DNA of 51,018 nt from Desulfarculus sp. (GTDB lineage: Bacteria; Desulfobacterota; Desulfarculia; Desulfarculales; Desulfarculaceae), in the NCBI GenBank assembly GCA_003605055.1, contig QZKP01000010.1, forward strand, positions 1 to 51,018, read 5' to 3'. Below, one piece after another: positions 17,127 to 25,184 of this stretch. The translations under genes were made by a program, and so were the position numbers. The notes under the pieces were generated by a model. It was not told the DNA's origin. It saw nothing but the letters and a program-made list of their open reading frames with translations, and searched no databases. The stretch's first letter is position 1. Every line of letters begins with the position of its first letter.

Positions 17127-18389
17127 ATGGCCGACACCTTCACCATGGGCGGCCCCCCGGAGACCCGCCGCAGTCCTTGGCGGCGCCTGGCCCTCATCTT
17201 GGCCGTGGTGGGGCCGGGCATCATCACCTCCAACGTGGACAACGACGCCGGCGGCATCACGACCTATTCCCTGGCCGGGGCCGATTTCGGCCTGCGCCTG
17301 CTGTGGACCCTGGCCCCCATCACCGCGGTGCTGATACTGGTGCAGGACATGAGCGCCCGCATGGGCGCCGTGTCGGGCAAGGGGCTGGCCGCCCTGATCC
17401 GCGAGCGCTTTGGGGCGGCGGTGACCTTCTACCTGATGATCGGCCTGGTGCTCACCAACCTGGCCAACACCGTGGCCGAATTCGCCGGCGTGGCCGCGGC
17501 CATGGGGGTTTTCGGGGTGGAGGCCCGCTTCTCGGTGCCCCTGGCGGCGGTGCTGGTCTGGTTCCTGGTGGTCAAGGCCTCCTACAAGGCCGTGGAAAAG
17601 GTGTTCCTCTGGGCCTGCCTGTTCTACGTGGCCTACATAATCTCCGGATTTTTAGCCGGGCCGGACTGGGGCCAGGTCTGGCAGGCCGTGGCCCGGCCCC
17701 GCCTGGACCTGACCCCGGGCTCCCTGACCATGCTGGTGGGCCTGGTGGGCACCACCATCGCCCCCTGGATGCAGTTCTACTTGCAGGCGGCGGTGGTGGA
17801 CAAGGGGCTGACGGCCAAGGACTACCGCATCGTGCGCTGGGACGTGATCGTGGGCTCGGTGTCGGTGTCGGTGGTGGCCTTCTTCATCATCCTGGTCTGC
17901 GCGGTGACGCTGGGCGCCCAGGGCATCAAGATAGAGAGCGCGGAGCAGGCGGCCATCGCCCTCAAGCCCCTGGCCGGCCGCTACGCCGCGGACCTGTTCG
18001 CCTTCGGTCTGCTCAACGCCTCCTTGTTCGCGGCCTGCATCCTGCCCCTGTCCACGGCCTACACGGTCTGCGAGGCCTTCGGCTGGGAGGACTCGGTGAA
18101 CCGCAAGTTCCAGGAGGCTCCCCAGTTCTATATCCTCTATTCCCTGATGATCCTGGTGGGGGCCCTGACCGTGATGTGGCCGGACATACCCCTGATCCCC
18201 ATCATGTACTTCTCGCAGGTTCTCAACGGACTGGTGCTGCCGGCCATCCTGTACTTTATGATCAGGCTGCTCAACGATCCCATGGTAATGGGCGAGCAGG
18301 TCAACGGCCCCCTGGCCAACCTGGTCAGTTGGGTCACCCTGGTGGCGCTGGGCCTGTTGTCCCTGGCCATGATCTACCTGTCCATATGA
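17127..18389 (+). CDS. NRAMP-related metal transporter, probable Mg2+ carrier (NRMT type)
   Basis: The 420-residue protein has about 11 membrane helices with the SLC11/NRAMP layout. In TM1 the canonical DPGN is replaced by DNDAGG (Asp38-Asn39-Asp40). In TM6 the AxxMPHN motif, whose methionine selects transition metals, reads TTIAPWMQ (residues 209-216), so the metal-binding Met is Ala212. Loss of that methionine and a widened polar site are the published features of NRAMP-related magnesium transporters. The gene is directly preceded by an MgtE-type Mg2+ sensor protein without a channel, which supports the Mg2+ assignment. It ends in an ATGA overlap with a possible start of the next gene. Mn2+ or Fe2+ transport is unlikely. 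Confidence 0.87.
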   Translation: MADTFTMGGPPETRRSPWRRLALILAVVGPGIITSNVDNDAGGITTYSLAGADFGLRLLWTLAPITAVLILVQDMSARMGAVSGKGLAALIRERFGAAVTFYLMIGLVLTNLANTVAEFAGVAAAMGVFGVEARFSVPLAAVLVWFLVVKASYKAVEKVFLWACLFYVAYIISGFLAGPDWGQVWQAVARPRLDLTPGSLTMLVGLVGTTIAPWMQFYLQAAVVDKGLTAKDYRIVRWDVIVGSVSVSVVAFFIILVCAVTLGAQGIKIESAEQAAIALKPLAGRYAADLFAFGLLNASLFAACILPLSTAYTVCEAFGWEDSVNRKFQEAPQFYILYSLMILVGALTVMWPDIPLIPIMYFSQVLNGLVLPAILYFMIRLLNDPMVMGEQVNGPLANLVSWVTLVALGLLSLAMIYLSI

Positions 18390-18409
18390 ACGCCAAGCGG
18401 AGGGCGGGC

Positions 18410-19147
18410 ATGAAACTCGACGCGGTTATAGTGCTCCTGGCGGGCATCCTGGGGTTGGCGGCTGTCTTCTGGCCGGCCGGCGCCGGGCCGGCGCAGGCCC
18501 AGGAGCCCAAGGTGCAGGGCCAGCGCCCGGTGATGGTGGTGGACGGCGCCTTCCTGCTCCAGCCCGGCGCCTGGGCCCGCTATCAGGTGCGGGACCTGGT
18601 CAAGAAGGAAAGCTCCCTTCTCTACATCGCCACCCTGGAGAGGACCAGCCACCAGGGCCGGCCGGCGATGATCATGGAGCTGGAGGTGCAGCCCCAGACC
18701 GGGGACCCGGTGGTCACCCGGATCCTGGCCCAGGACACGCCTCAGGGCCCGGGCAAGGTTTACGAGGTGGTGGTGCAGCCCCGGGGGTACGACCCCTTCA
18801 CCGTGCCCGACAGCTTCCTGGCCGACCAGGGGGGCGAGGCCGGCGAGGTCCAGCGCTTCCGCCCCACCGGCAGTCAGAGCCTGAGCGTCACCCTCAAGGG
18901 CCGCAAGCTGGCCGCTCACAAGGTATCCGGCAGCGACGCCAAGGGCCGGCCCTTCAACGCCGTGGTGAGCCAGGCCGTGCCGCCCCTGGGCCTGATCAGC
19001 GTGGACACGCCCGAGACCCAGATGCGCCTGGAGGACTGGGGCCAAGGGGCCCGCAGCCGCATCCGCGGCGAGCCCATGAACTTCTACCTGTGGTTGATCC
19101 TGCAGATCGGAAACGCCATGGGCCAGGACGCCGGCAAAAGCAAATAG
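18410..19147 (+). CDS. Exported protein of unknown function
   Basis: The start ATG 18410 has GGAGGG five bases upstream. An alternative ATG 18386 overlaps the stop of the transporter gene (ATGA). The 245-residue product begins with a signal peptide (MKLDAVIVLLAGILGLAAVF) cut near AQAQEP. The mature part is rich in beta strands, with QPGAWARYQVRDLVKKESSL and an AMIMELEVQPQTGD segment, and reads like a periplasmic domain tracking an outer-membrane or lipoprotein-associated process. No named family was recognised. The third position in the transporter operon suggests a periplasmic accessory, but this is inference. Confidence 0.75.
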   Translation: MKLDAVIVLLAGILGLAAVFWPAGAGPAQAQEPKVQGQRPVMVVDGAFLLQPGAWARYQVRDLVKKESSLLYIATLERTSHQGRPAMIMELEVQPQTGDPVVTRILAQDTPQGPGKVYEVVVQPRGYDPFTVPDSFLADQGGEAGEVQRFRPTGSQSLSVTLKGRKLAAHKVSGSDAKGRPFNAVVSQAVPPLGLISVDTPETQMRLEDWGQGARSRIRGEPMNFYLWLILQIGNAMGQDAGKSK

Positions 19148-19268
19148 ATGTGCGCGCGATGCCGAGGGCGGCGTTGCCCGGCGGGGGGTGCAAGGGAGCG
19201 GCCAGGCCTGACCGCGGGCGTTGGCGTTCCCCCCGGCGCGCGGCGCCTGATGGCAAGCGGGCCAGGGC

Positions 19269-19655
19269 CTAGCGCAGCAGCTCCTTGATGCGGCTGACCA
19301 GGGCCGCGGGGTCCACCGGCTTGGGGAACCAATCGTCGGCCTCCAGGGACCTTATGGCCGCCTGGGGGGCGTAGTTGGTGTCCATGGAGTGCTCGGCCAC
19401 GGCCGTCAGCATGATCACCGGGATGCCGCTCAGCTTCTCGTCCTTGGCCACCTCCTTGGCCACCGCGAAGCCGTCCTTGTCCTCCATCATGACGTCCAGG
19501 ATGATGAGGTCCGGGATTTGGGCGCGGGCCACCGCCAGCCCCTCGTTTCCCCCGTAGGCTGCCAGGGGCTCCATGCCCTCGGCCTCCAGGAGCAGGCTAA
19601 CCGCTTCCACCAGATCAGGATCGTCATCGATAATAAGGATTCTCTTGCCGGGCAT
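19269..19655 (-). CDS. Stand-alone response-regulator receiver protein
   Basis: This 128-residue receiver domain, read from ATG 19653-19655 (MPGKRILIIDDDPDL), has acidic-pocket residues DDD at 10-12, the phospho-acceptor Asp54 in LIILDVMMEDKDG, Thr in VIMLTAVAEHS and Lys in DDWFPKPVDP. There is no output domain. It lies divergently from the sensor kinase gene at 20006, about 350 bp away, so the three genes could form one phosphorelay. An in-frame extension upstream to 19709 lacks a ribosome site and is left out. Single-domain receivers commonly act as phosphate sinks or diffusible adaptors. Confidence 0.92.
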   Translation of the reverse strand: MPGKRILIIDDDPDLVEAVSLLLEAEGMEPLAAYGGNEGLAVARAQIPDLIILDVMMEDKDGFAVAKEVAKDEKLSGIPVIMLTAVAEHSMDTNYAPQAAIRSLEADDWFPKPVDPAALVSRIKELLR

Positions 19656-20005
19656 GGCAACTCCCTCTTTTGACTGGTAATCAAGTTTGTCGCCGATCAC
19701 ATTGAGCATAGCAACCTCATGGGCGCACTGTCAATCAAGCCGCGCCCGCCGGGCCGGAGGGGCCCGGGGACGCCTGGAGCCGGACGGCCGCTAGGATTGT
19801 GGATATCCAGAGCGGTGTGATACGGTATCTATCATTGAGGTTCGCCCCTTTTCCGCCGCCACATCCGCGACCCTGCTGACCCCGGGCTGGCCGAACCTGC
19901 GCAGCCTCGGCCGGGTGGCGCGCCAAGACGGCCTGGGTCCGCCCGCCGCCGCCCGGGGCGGGTGGCGGCCGTGACCGGGGCCCGGCCCGGGCGGGAGCAG
20001 GAACC
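19656..20005. other. 350-bp divergent intergenic region between receiver and sensor kinase genes
   Basis: No gene recognised. An 11-bp palindrome GATACGGTATC lies at 19819-19829 and could be a regulator site or overlap a -10 region. A clear -35/-10 pair was not found. The final bases before the kinase start carry GGGAGCAGG, a plausible ribosome site. Confidence 0.45.
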
Positions 20006-21634
20006 ATGGACCGCGATCCCCCCACCGCCCTGAAACTGCGAGCCGAGGTGGAGCGCTTGCGTGCGCGCCTGGCCGAGTTGGAGACCGCGCAGGCCTTGGA
20101 CGGCCGAGGCCAGGGCGAGCCGGGGCGGGAGTTCAGCCAAACGGTGCTCAACAGCCTGCGCGACGCCGTCTACATGGTGGACGCGCGGGACTTCTGCATC
20201 GTGGAGTGCAACCAAATCTTCTTGCAGCAAATGGGCCTGGACCGGCAGCAGGTCATCGGCTGCCCCTGTTACCAGATCTCCCACCAGCGCCCCGAGCCCT
20301 GCCAGGGGATGGCCGAAGACTGCCACGCCTTGCACACCTTCCGCAGCGGCCAACCGTCCCTGTCCGAGCATATCCTTCTGGACGCCGACGGGAGCCGACG
20401 CCACATCGAATGCACCACCCTGCCGGTCATGGGCCCCGGGGGGAAGGTGGAGCGCATCGTCCACCTGCACCGCGACATCACCAAGCGCAAGCAGGCCTGG
20501 GAGAAGTTCCAGGAGGCCAACCGGGAGCTGCACCGCTCCAACGCCTTTCTGCGCAACCTGATCATGAGTTCGGTGGACGCGGTGATCGCCGCGGACATGA
20601 CCGGCCGCATACTCATCTTCAACGAGGCGGCCGGGCAGATAACCGGCTACAGCGAGCAGGAGGCCCTTCAGCAAATAGACATCCGCCGCATCTACCCCGG
20701 CGACGGGGCCCGCCAGGTGATGGCCATGCTGCGCAGCGATCAGCACGGCGGCAAGGGCAAGCTCAAGTCCCACGAGGTGCAGCTACTGCGCAAGGACGGC
20801 ACCTTGGTGCCCATCAGCCTTTCGGCGGCGGTGGTCATGGAGGGGGACAACGAGGTGGGCACCGTGGGCTTCTTCTACGACCTGCGCGAGAAGCGGCGCA
20901 TGGAGGCCGAGCTGGACCGGACCAGGGTGCAGCTCTTGCAGGCCGAGAAGATGGCCTCCATCGGCAAGCTGGCCGCGGGCGTGGCCCATCAGCTCAACAA
21001 CCCCCTGGCCGGCATCACCCTGTACGCCAACATCCTGGCCGAGGACTACGCGCTGCCCGACGAGGCCCGCCAAGACCTGCAGCGCATCCTGGACAACGCC
21101 CAGCGCAGCCGCGACACCATCAAGGAGCTGTTGCAGTTCGCCCGCCAGACCCGCCAGGAGATACGGCCGGCCAACCTCAACGAGGCCCTGTCGCGCACCC
21201 TGTTCCTGCTGGAGAACCAGTCCCTGTTCCAGAACATCCAGATCGTGCGCGACCTGGCCCCGGACCTGCCCTTGCTGCCGGCGGACATCCAGCAGCTCAA
21301 CCACGTGTTCATGAACATCATCCTCAACGCGGCCGAGGCCATGGAGGCGCAGGGGCGCATAGAGGTGCGCAGCCGCCTGGCCCCGGACGGCCGCTGGGTG
21401 GAGGTGGAGATCGCCGACAACGGGCCGGGCGTACCGGCCCAGGCGCTGCCCCACATCTTCGAGCCCTTCTTCACCACCAAGGACGAGGGCAAGGGCACCG
21501 GCCTGGGGCTGAGCGTGGCCTTCGGCATCATCGAAAACCACCATGGCCGGATCACGGCCCTCAGCCCGCCCGGGCAGGGAGCCCGCTTCGTTATCCAGCT
21601 GCCCTTGAGCAACGGCGCGGAGGGTAAGGCGTGA
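20006..21634 (+). CDS. Sensor histidine kinase with two PAS domains
   Basis: The 542-residue soluble kinase starts with a short coiled coil (LRAEVERLRARLAELETAQ). PAS domain 1 (about residues 45-155, with a cysteine-rich insert CPCYQISHQRPEPCQGM) and PAS domain 2 (about 185-300, SVDAVIAADMTGRILIFNEA) follow. Then come a HisKA dimerisation helix with phospho-acceptor His328 in GVAHQLNNPLAGI and a complete HATPase_c domain (N box NIILNAAEAME, G1 EIADNGPGVP, G2 GTGLGLSVAFGI). No membrane segment is present, so the sensing is cytoplasmic. The Cys residues in PAS 1 could hold a metal, heme or redox cofactor. It overlaps the next gene (GTGA at 21631-21634), which implies coupled translation. Confidence 0.93.
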   Translation: MDRDPPTALKLRAEVERLRARLAELETAQALDGRGQGEPGREFSQTVLNSLRDAVYMVDARDFCIVECNQIFLQQMGLDRQQVIGCPCYQISHQRPEPCQGMAEDCHALHTFRSGQPSLSEHILLDADGSRRHIECTTLPVMGPGGKVERIVHLHRDITKRKQAWEKFQEANRELHRSNAFLRNLIMSSVDAVIAADMTGRILIFNEAAGQITGYSEQEALQQIDIRRIYPGDGARQVMAMLRSDQHGGKGKLKSHEVQLLRKDGTLVPISLSAAVVMEGDNEVGTVGFFYDLREKRRMEAELDRTRVQLLQAEKMASIGKLAAGVAHQLNNPLAGITLYANILAEDYALPDEARQDLQRILDNAQRSRDTIKELLQFARQTRQEIRPANLNEALSRTLFLLENQSLFQNIQIVRDLAPDLPLLPADIQQLNHVFMNIILNAAEAMEAQGRIEVRSRLAPDGRWVEVEIADNGPGVPAQALPHIFEPFFTTKDEGKGTGLGLSVAFGIIENHHGRITALSPPGQGARFVIQLPLSNGAEGKA

Positions 21635-23121
21635 ACCAAAACGACCAAGCAGTGCCGGTCCTGGTCATAGATGACGAGCGCGACATCCGCGACGGCTGCG
21701 AGCGCATCCTTTCGCGCATGGGCTGCCGGGTGGCCACCGCCGCCGACGGACGCGCCGGCCTGGAGGCCCTGGAGCGGGAGCCCGCGGCCTGCGTGCTTTT
21801 AGACCTCAAGATGCCCGGGATGGACGGGCTGGAGGTCCTGCAGCGCATAAAGCAGTCCCACCCCCAGGCGCTGGTGATCATCATCACCGGCTTCGCCACC
21901 GTGGAAACGGCCATCGAGGCCATGAAGCTGGGGGCCTATGACTTCATCCCCAAGCCCTTTCAGCCGGACCAACTGCGCCTGACCGTGCGCCGGGCCCTGG
22001 AGCGCCTGCAGCTCAGCCAGCAGGCCGCGCGCCTGCAAGAGGAGCGCCGCCGCACCCTCAGCGACCTGGACACCGAGAAGAGCCGGCTGCGCACCATCAT
22101 CAGCGCCCTGCCCCTGGGGGTGCTGGTGACCAGGCCCGACGGCCAGGTGGTGCTGCTCAACCCCGCCTTCTGCCAGATGGTGGGCCTGGACCCCGCCGCC
22201 CGCCCGGGCGGGGATCTGTCCACCTACCTGCCGGCGCCCGAGGCCTGCGAACTGGCCCGGCGCGTCTCGCTGGGCCAGGCGAACCAGGAGGAGACGCCCT
22301 CGCTGGAGTTCACCACCCACGACGAGCGCTACCTCCTGGCCCAGGCCACCCCCATCCTGAACGAGGAAGGCAAGGGGCTGGGGGCGGTGCTGGTGCTGGT
22401 GGACGTGACCGCCTTCAAGATGCTGGACCGGCTGCGCTCGGAGTTCGTGGCCAAGGTCAGCCACGAGCTGCGCTCGCCGCTGTCCACCATACTGCTGCAA
22501 CTCACGCTGCTGCTGGGCGAGGGGGGCGCGCCCCGGGTGGAGGGGCAGCGCCACTTGCTGGTGCGGGCCCGGGAGCGGACCCAGGGGCTGATATCCTTCG
22601 TGCGGGACCTGCTGGACCTGTCGCGCCTGGAGGACGGCGCCGGCTGGCAGGAGCCCCAGGAGGTCCACCTGGAGGAGACGCTGCGCGCGGTGATGGACTC
22701 CCTGTCCACCCAGGCCGAGATTCGGGGCCACCAGATGATCCTGGACCTGCCGGCCGAGCCCCTGCCCGCCCTGACCGCCGACCCGGTGGGGCTGGAGAGC
22801 GTGTTCAACAACTTGATGGCCAACGCCATCAACTACTCCCCGGACCACGGGCGCATCCAGGTCACGGCCCGCAATCAGGGGGGCAGCATACTGGTGGAGG
22901 TGGCCGACCAGGGATTCGGCATCGAGCCGGAGAAGCAGGCCCTGATCTTCGAAAAGTTTTACCGCGTGAAAAACGAAAAGACCCGCTACGTCACGGGCAC
23001 CGGCCTGGGCCTGCCCATCGTGAAGAGCGTGCTGGAGTCCCTGGGCGGCAGTGTCAGCGTGGCCAGCGAGCCGGGTCGGGGCACCACCTTCACCGTGGTG
23101 CTGCCGGCCGGCGGCTGCTAG
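21631..23121 (+). CDS. Hybrid regulator: receiver-PAS-histidine kinase
   Basis: This 496-residue protein starts at GTG 21631, overlapping the preceding kinase. An N-terminal receiver (Asp58 in ACVLLDLKMPGMDG, with KPF at the C-end) is followed by a coiled coil, a PAS domain (about 150-265, LPLGVLVTRPDGQVVLLNP), HisKA with phospho-acceptor His278 (VSHELRSPLSTI) and HATPase_c (NLMANAINYSPDHG, EVADQGFGIEPEK, GTGLGLPIVKSV). The receiver is likely phosphorylated by the upstream kinase, and the C-terminal kinase passes the phosphate on, perhaps to the divergent single receiver. Its stop overlaps the metF stop on the opposite strand within a palindromic CTAG. Confidence 0.93.
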   Translation: MNQNDQAVPVLVIDDERDIRDGCERILSRMGCRVATAADGRAGLEALEREPAACVLLDLKMPGMDGLEVLQRIKQSHPQALVIIITGFATVETAIEAMKLGAYDFIPKPFQPDQLRLTVRRALERLQLSQQAARLQEERRRTLSDLDTEKSRLRTIISALPLGVLVTRPDGQVVLLNPAFCQMVGLDPAARPGGDLSTYLPAPEACELARRVSLGQANQEETPSLEFTTHDERYLLAQATPILNEEGKGLGAVLVLVDVTAFKMLDRLRSEFVAKVSHELRSPLSTILLQLTLLLGEGGAPRVEGQRHLLVRARERTQGLISFVRDLLDLSRLEDGAGWQEPQEVHLEETLRAVMDSLSTQAEIRGHQMILDLPAEPLPALTADPVGLESVFNNLMANAINYSPDHGRIQVTARNQGGSILVEVADQGFGIEPEKQALIFEKFYRVKNEKTRYVTGTGLGLPIVKSVLESLGGSVSVASEPGRGTTFTVVLPAGGC

Positions 23122-24050
23122 TCCAGCGCCGGCCGGGGAAAGAGGCCGGCCCGCTCCACGATCTCGGGCACCTTCTCCTCCCACTCGATGGCCATGATGT
23201 GGAAGCCGGCCACGCCCGGGGCCTCCTTGAGGCGCTCAATGGCCTCCACGCAGATGCTGATGCCCTCCTGGGCCTGGCCCTCCTTGGGCACCCCGGAGAT
23301 GCGCTTGACCACCTCCTCGGGCACGTCCATGCCCGGCACCCGGTTCTTCATGTACTTGGCCATGCCGGCCGACTTGAGCGGGGTGAGTCCGGCCAGGATG
23401 TAGACCTTCTCCAGCAGGCCGCGCTCCCGGGCCTGGCTCAGCCACAGCTCGAACTTCTCCAGGTTGAAGATGCACTGGGTCTGGATGAACTCGGCGCCGG
23501 CGGCCACTTTCTTGGCCAGGCGGGGCACCCGGATCTCGAAGGGGTCGGCGAAGGGGTTGGCCGCCGCGCCCACGAACATCTTCGGCGGCCGCAATATCTC
23601 CTCGCCGCCCAGGAAGCGGCCCTCGTCGCGCATGTGGCGCGCGGTCTGGATGAGCTGCATGGAGTCCAGGTCGTGCACGTTCTGGCCCTGGGCGCAGTCG
23701 CCGAAGCTCTGGTGGTCGCCGGACAGGCAGAGCAGGTTGTGGATGTCAAAGGAGGCGGCGCCCAGGATGTCGCTCTGCAGGGCGATGCGGTTGCGGTCGC
23801 GGGTGACCATCTGCAGGATGGGCTCCAGGCCGGCCAGCTTCAGGTGTACGCAGCTGGCCAGGGAGCACAACCGGGTCACCGAGGTCTGGTTGTCGGTGAC
23901 GTTGACGGCGTCCACGTGCTCCCTTATCAAGCGGGCCTTGCGCAGGATGACCTCCGGGTCGCTGCCCCGGGGCGGCCCGCACTCGGAGGTGACGGCCTTG
24001 TGCCCGGCGGCCAGCACCCGCTCCAGCCTGCTGGGGGTCTTGGCGCTCAT
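23118..24050 (-). CDS. metF: Methylenetetrahydrofolate reductase MetF
   Basis: The ATG at 24048-24050 overlaps the metV stop (ATGA), giving 310 residues. MTHFR TIM-barrel motifs are present: SECGPPRGSDPE (equivalent to ExxPPkg), VNVTDNQTS, ILQMVTRDRNRIALQSD (folate and flavin binding) and LLCLSGDHQSFGD. It reduces methylene-THF to methyl-THF with flavin. In this operon it probably uses electrons supplied by MetV and the HdrA-MvhD module, in contrast to the NAD(P)H-dependent E. coli enzyme. It is the last gene of the operon. A second, more diverged MTHFR-like gene opens the operon at 29715-30584. Confidence 0.94.
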   Translation of the reverse strand: MSAKTPSRLERVLAAGHKAVTSECGPPRGSDPEVILRKARLIREHVDAVNVTDNQTSVTRLCSLASCVHLKLAGLEPILQMVTRDRNRIALQSDILGAASFDIHNLLCLSGDHQSFGDCAQGQNVHDLDSMQLIQTARHMRDEGRFLGGEEILRPPKMFVGAAANPFADPFEIRVPRLAKKVAAGAEFIQTQCIFNLEKFELWLSQARERGLLEKVYILAGLTPLKSAGMAKYMKNRVPGMDVPEEVVKRISGVPKEGQAQEGISICVEAIERLKEAPGVAGFHIMAIEWEEKVPEIVERAGLFPRPALD

Positions 24051-24715
24051 AGCCGCACCTCCTCCTTGACCACCTTGCGGGGGCCGCCGGCCCGGTCCGT
24101 GGACCAATCCTTGAGGGGGATGATCTTCTCGTAGTCCTCCAGGCGGCCCAGGGCCTTGAGGCGCTCGATGATCAGGTGCCAGGCGCAGTCCACCTCCTTG
24201 CTGATCTCGCACTTGCCGCCCGTGGAGCCGCCGCAAGGCCCGTTGAGCAGGCGCTTGGCGCAGCGGGCCACCGGGCAGATGCCGCCGGTCAGGGCCAGCA
24301 GGCAATTGCCGCAGCCCTGGCAGCGCTCGCTCCACACCCCGCGCTCCAGGGCGCCGCCCATGAACAGGGTGTTCACCCCCGGCTGCACCGGCAGGGTGGC
24401 GTACTCCTCGGCCATGAACTGGCAGCCCACCCCGCAGGCCAGGGAGATGACCACCGAGTAGGGCTCCACCTCCTCCCGGGCCTGGGACACGTACTCGCGG
24501 TCGCACTGGCGCTGCAGGGTGATCTCGCCCACCTGGACCTTGCGGCCCTGGTTCTGGAAGTACAGGCGCAGGGCCGCGGCCAGCACGCCCACCTCCTTGC
24601 TGCCCCCCGCCTCGCAGACCGTGACGCACTCGTTGCAGCCGGCCACCAGGATGCTCTGGCTGTCCTTGACCGCCTCGATTATCTCTTCCAGGGGTTTGCC
24701 TTTGGCTACGATCAT
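24047..24715 (-). CDS. metV: MetV, methylenetetrahydrofolate reductase C-terminal / zinc-FeS subunit
   Basis: This 222-residue protein matches MetV of acetogens and sulfate reducers. It has VAGCNECVTVCEAGG near residue 25, a second cysteine cluster (QRQCDREY; CGVGCQFM) and a C-terminal ferredoxin-like group (CQGCGNCLLALTGGICPVARCAKRLLNG split near residue 155, then PCGGSTGGKCE). MetV binds MetF and carries Fe-S clusters and zinc that connect MetF to other redox subunits. It starts 1 bp after the mvhD stop and overlaps metF by ATGA. This spacing makes a stoichiometric MetVF pair likely. Confidence 0.93.
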   Translation of the reverse strand: MIVAKGKPLEEIIEAVKDSQSILVAGCNECVTVCEAGGSKEVGVLAAALRLYFQNQGRKVQVGEITLQRQCDREYVSQAREEVEPYSVVISLACGVGCQFMAEEYATLPVQPGVNTLFMGGALERGVWSERCQGCGNCLLALTGGICPVARCAKRLLNGPCGGSTGGKCEISKEVDCAWHLIIERLKALGRLEDYEKIIPLKDWSTDRAGGPRKVVKEEVRL

Positions 24716-24716
24716 C

Positions 24717-25184
24717 TCACGCCACTCCCTTTTTGCCGGAGCCCTGGGCCGCCTGACCCTGACCGGCCGCCGCGGCCAGCTTGGCCGGGTTGGGCCCCAG
24801 GGCCAGGATGCGCTCGCTCATTTCGCGGGCGTACTGGGCGAACTTGGGCGCCTCGCCCGAGGTGAGGTTGTACATCTGCACGCGCTCCCCCCCGGTGCCC
24901 ACCGCCTCCAACAGGCGCTGGGCCTGCTCCACCCGCTTGCGGGCCCGGAAGTTGCCCTGCTCGTAGTGGCAGGAGCCCTCCATGCAGCCCACCAGGTACA
25001 CGCCGTCGGCGCCCTTCTCAAAGGCGCGCAGGATGTGCACCAAGTCCACCTTGCCGGTGCAGGGCACCCGGATCACCCGCACGTGCACCGGATAGCTCAG
25101 ACGCATCGAACCTGCCAGGTCCGCGGCCGAGTAGCCTCAGGCGTTGCAGCAAAAGGCGATGATCACCGGCTCGAAGCCGCCCAT
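24717..25184 (-). CDS. mvhD: MvhD, selenocysteine-containing [2Fe-2S] electron-transfer subunit
   Basis: From ATG 25182-25184 the frame reads [15 protein letters not shown], then an in-frame TGA at 25137-25139, then GYSAADLAGSMRLSYPVHV. The family motif FCCNxC holds cysteine at this place, so TGA at codon 16 should encode selenocysteine, giving 155 residues. Other conserved cysteines are present (RVPCTGKVD; GCMEGSCHYEQGN). A shorter reading from Met 25106 would lose the FCCN half of the cluster site and is rejected. The start overlaps the last base of the hdrA stop, so the two are tightly coupled. It shuttles electrons between HdrA and the MetVF part of the complex. Confidence 0.9.
25107..25123 (-). 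promoter_or_regulatory. Candidate bacterial SECIS hairpin of mvhD
   Basis: Beginning 14 nt after the UGA, CGGACCT and AGGTTCG form a 7-bp stem (one G-U) with a GGC loop. Bacterial SECIS elements sit immediately downstream of UGA with a G-rich apical loop at about 16-37 nt, and this hairpin fits. No experimental support is available. Confidence 0.5.

Noticed and set aside
17177..18385. Long frame shadowing the NRAMP gene that joins to the following exported protein
   Set aside because: It is the +2 shadow of the transporter; only the part from 18410 is a separate gene with its own ribosome site and signal peptide.
24717..25106. mvhD as a short gene starting at Met 25106
   Set aside because: It would lack the FCCN half of the cluster motif that is encoded in frame just upstream of the TGA, and the motif continues across the TGA.
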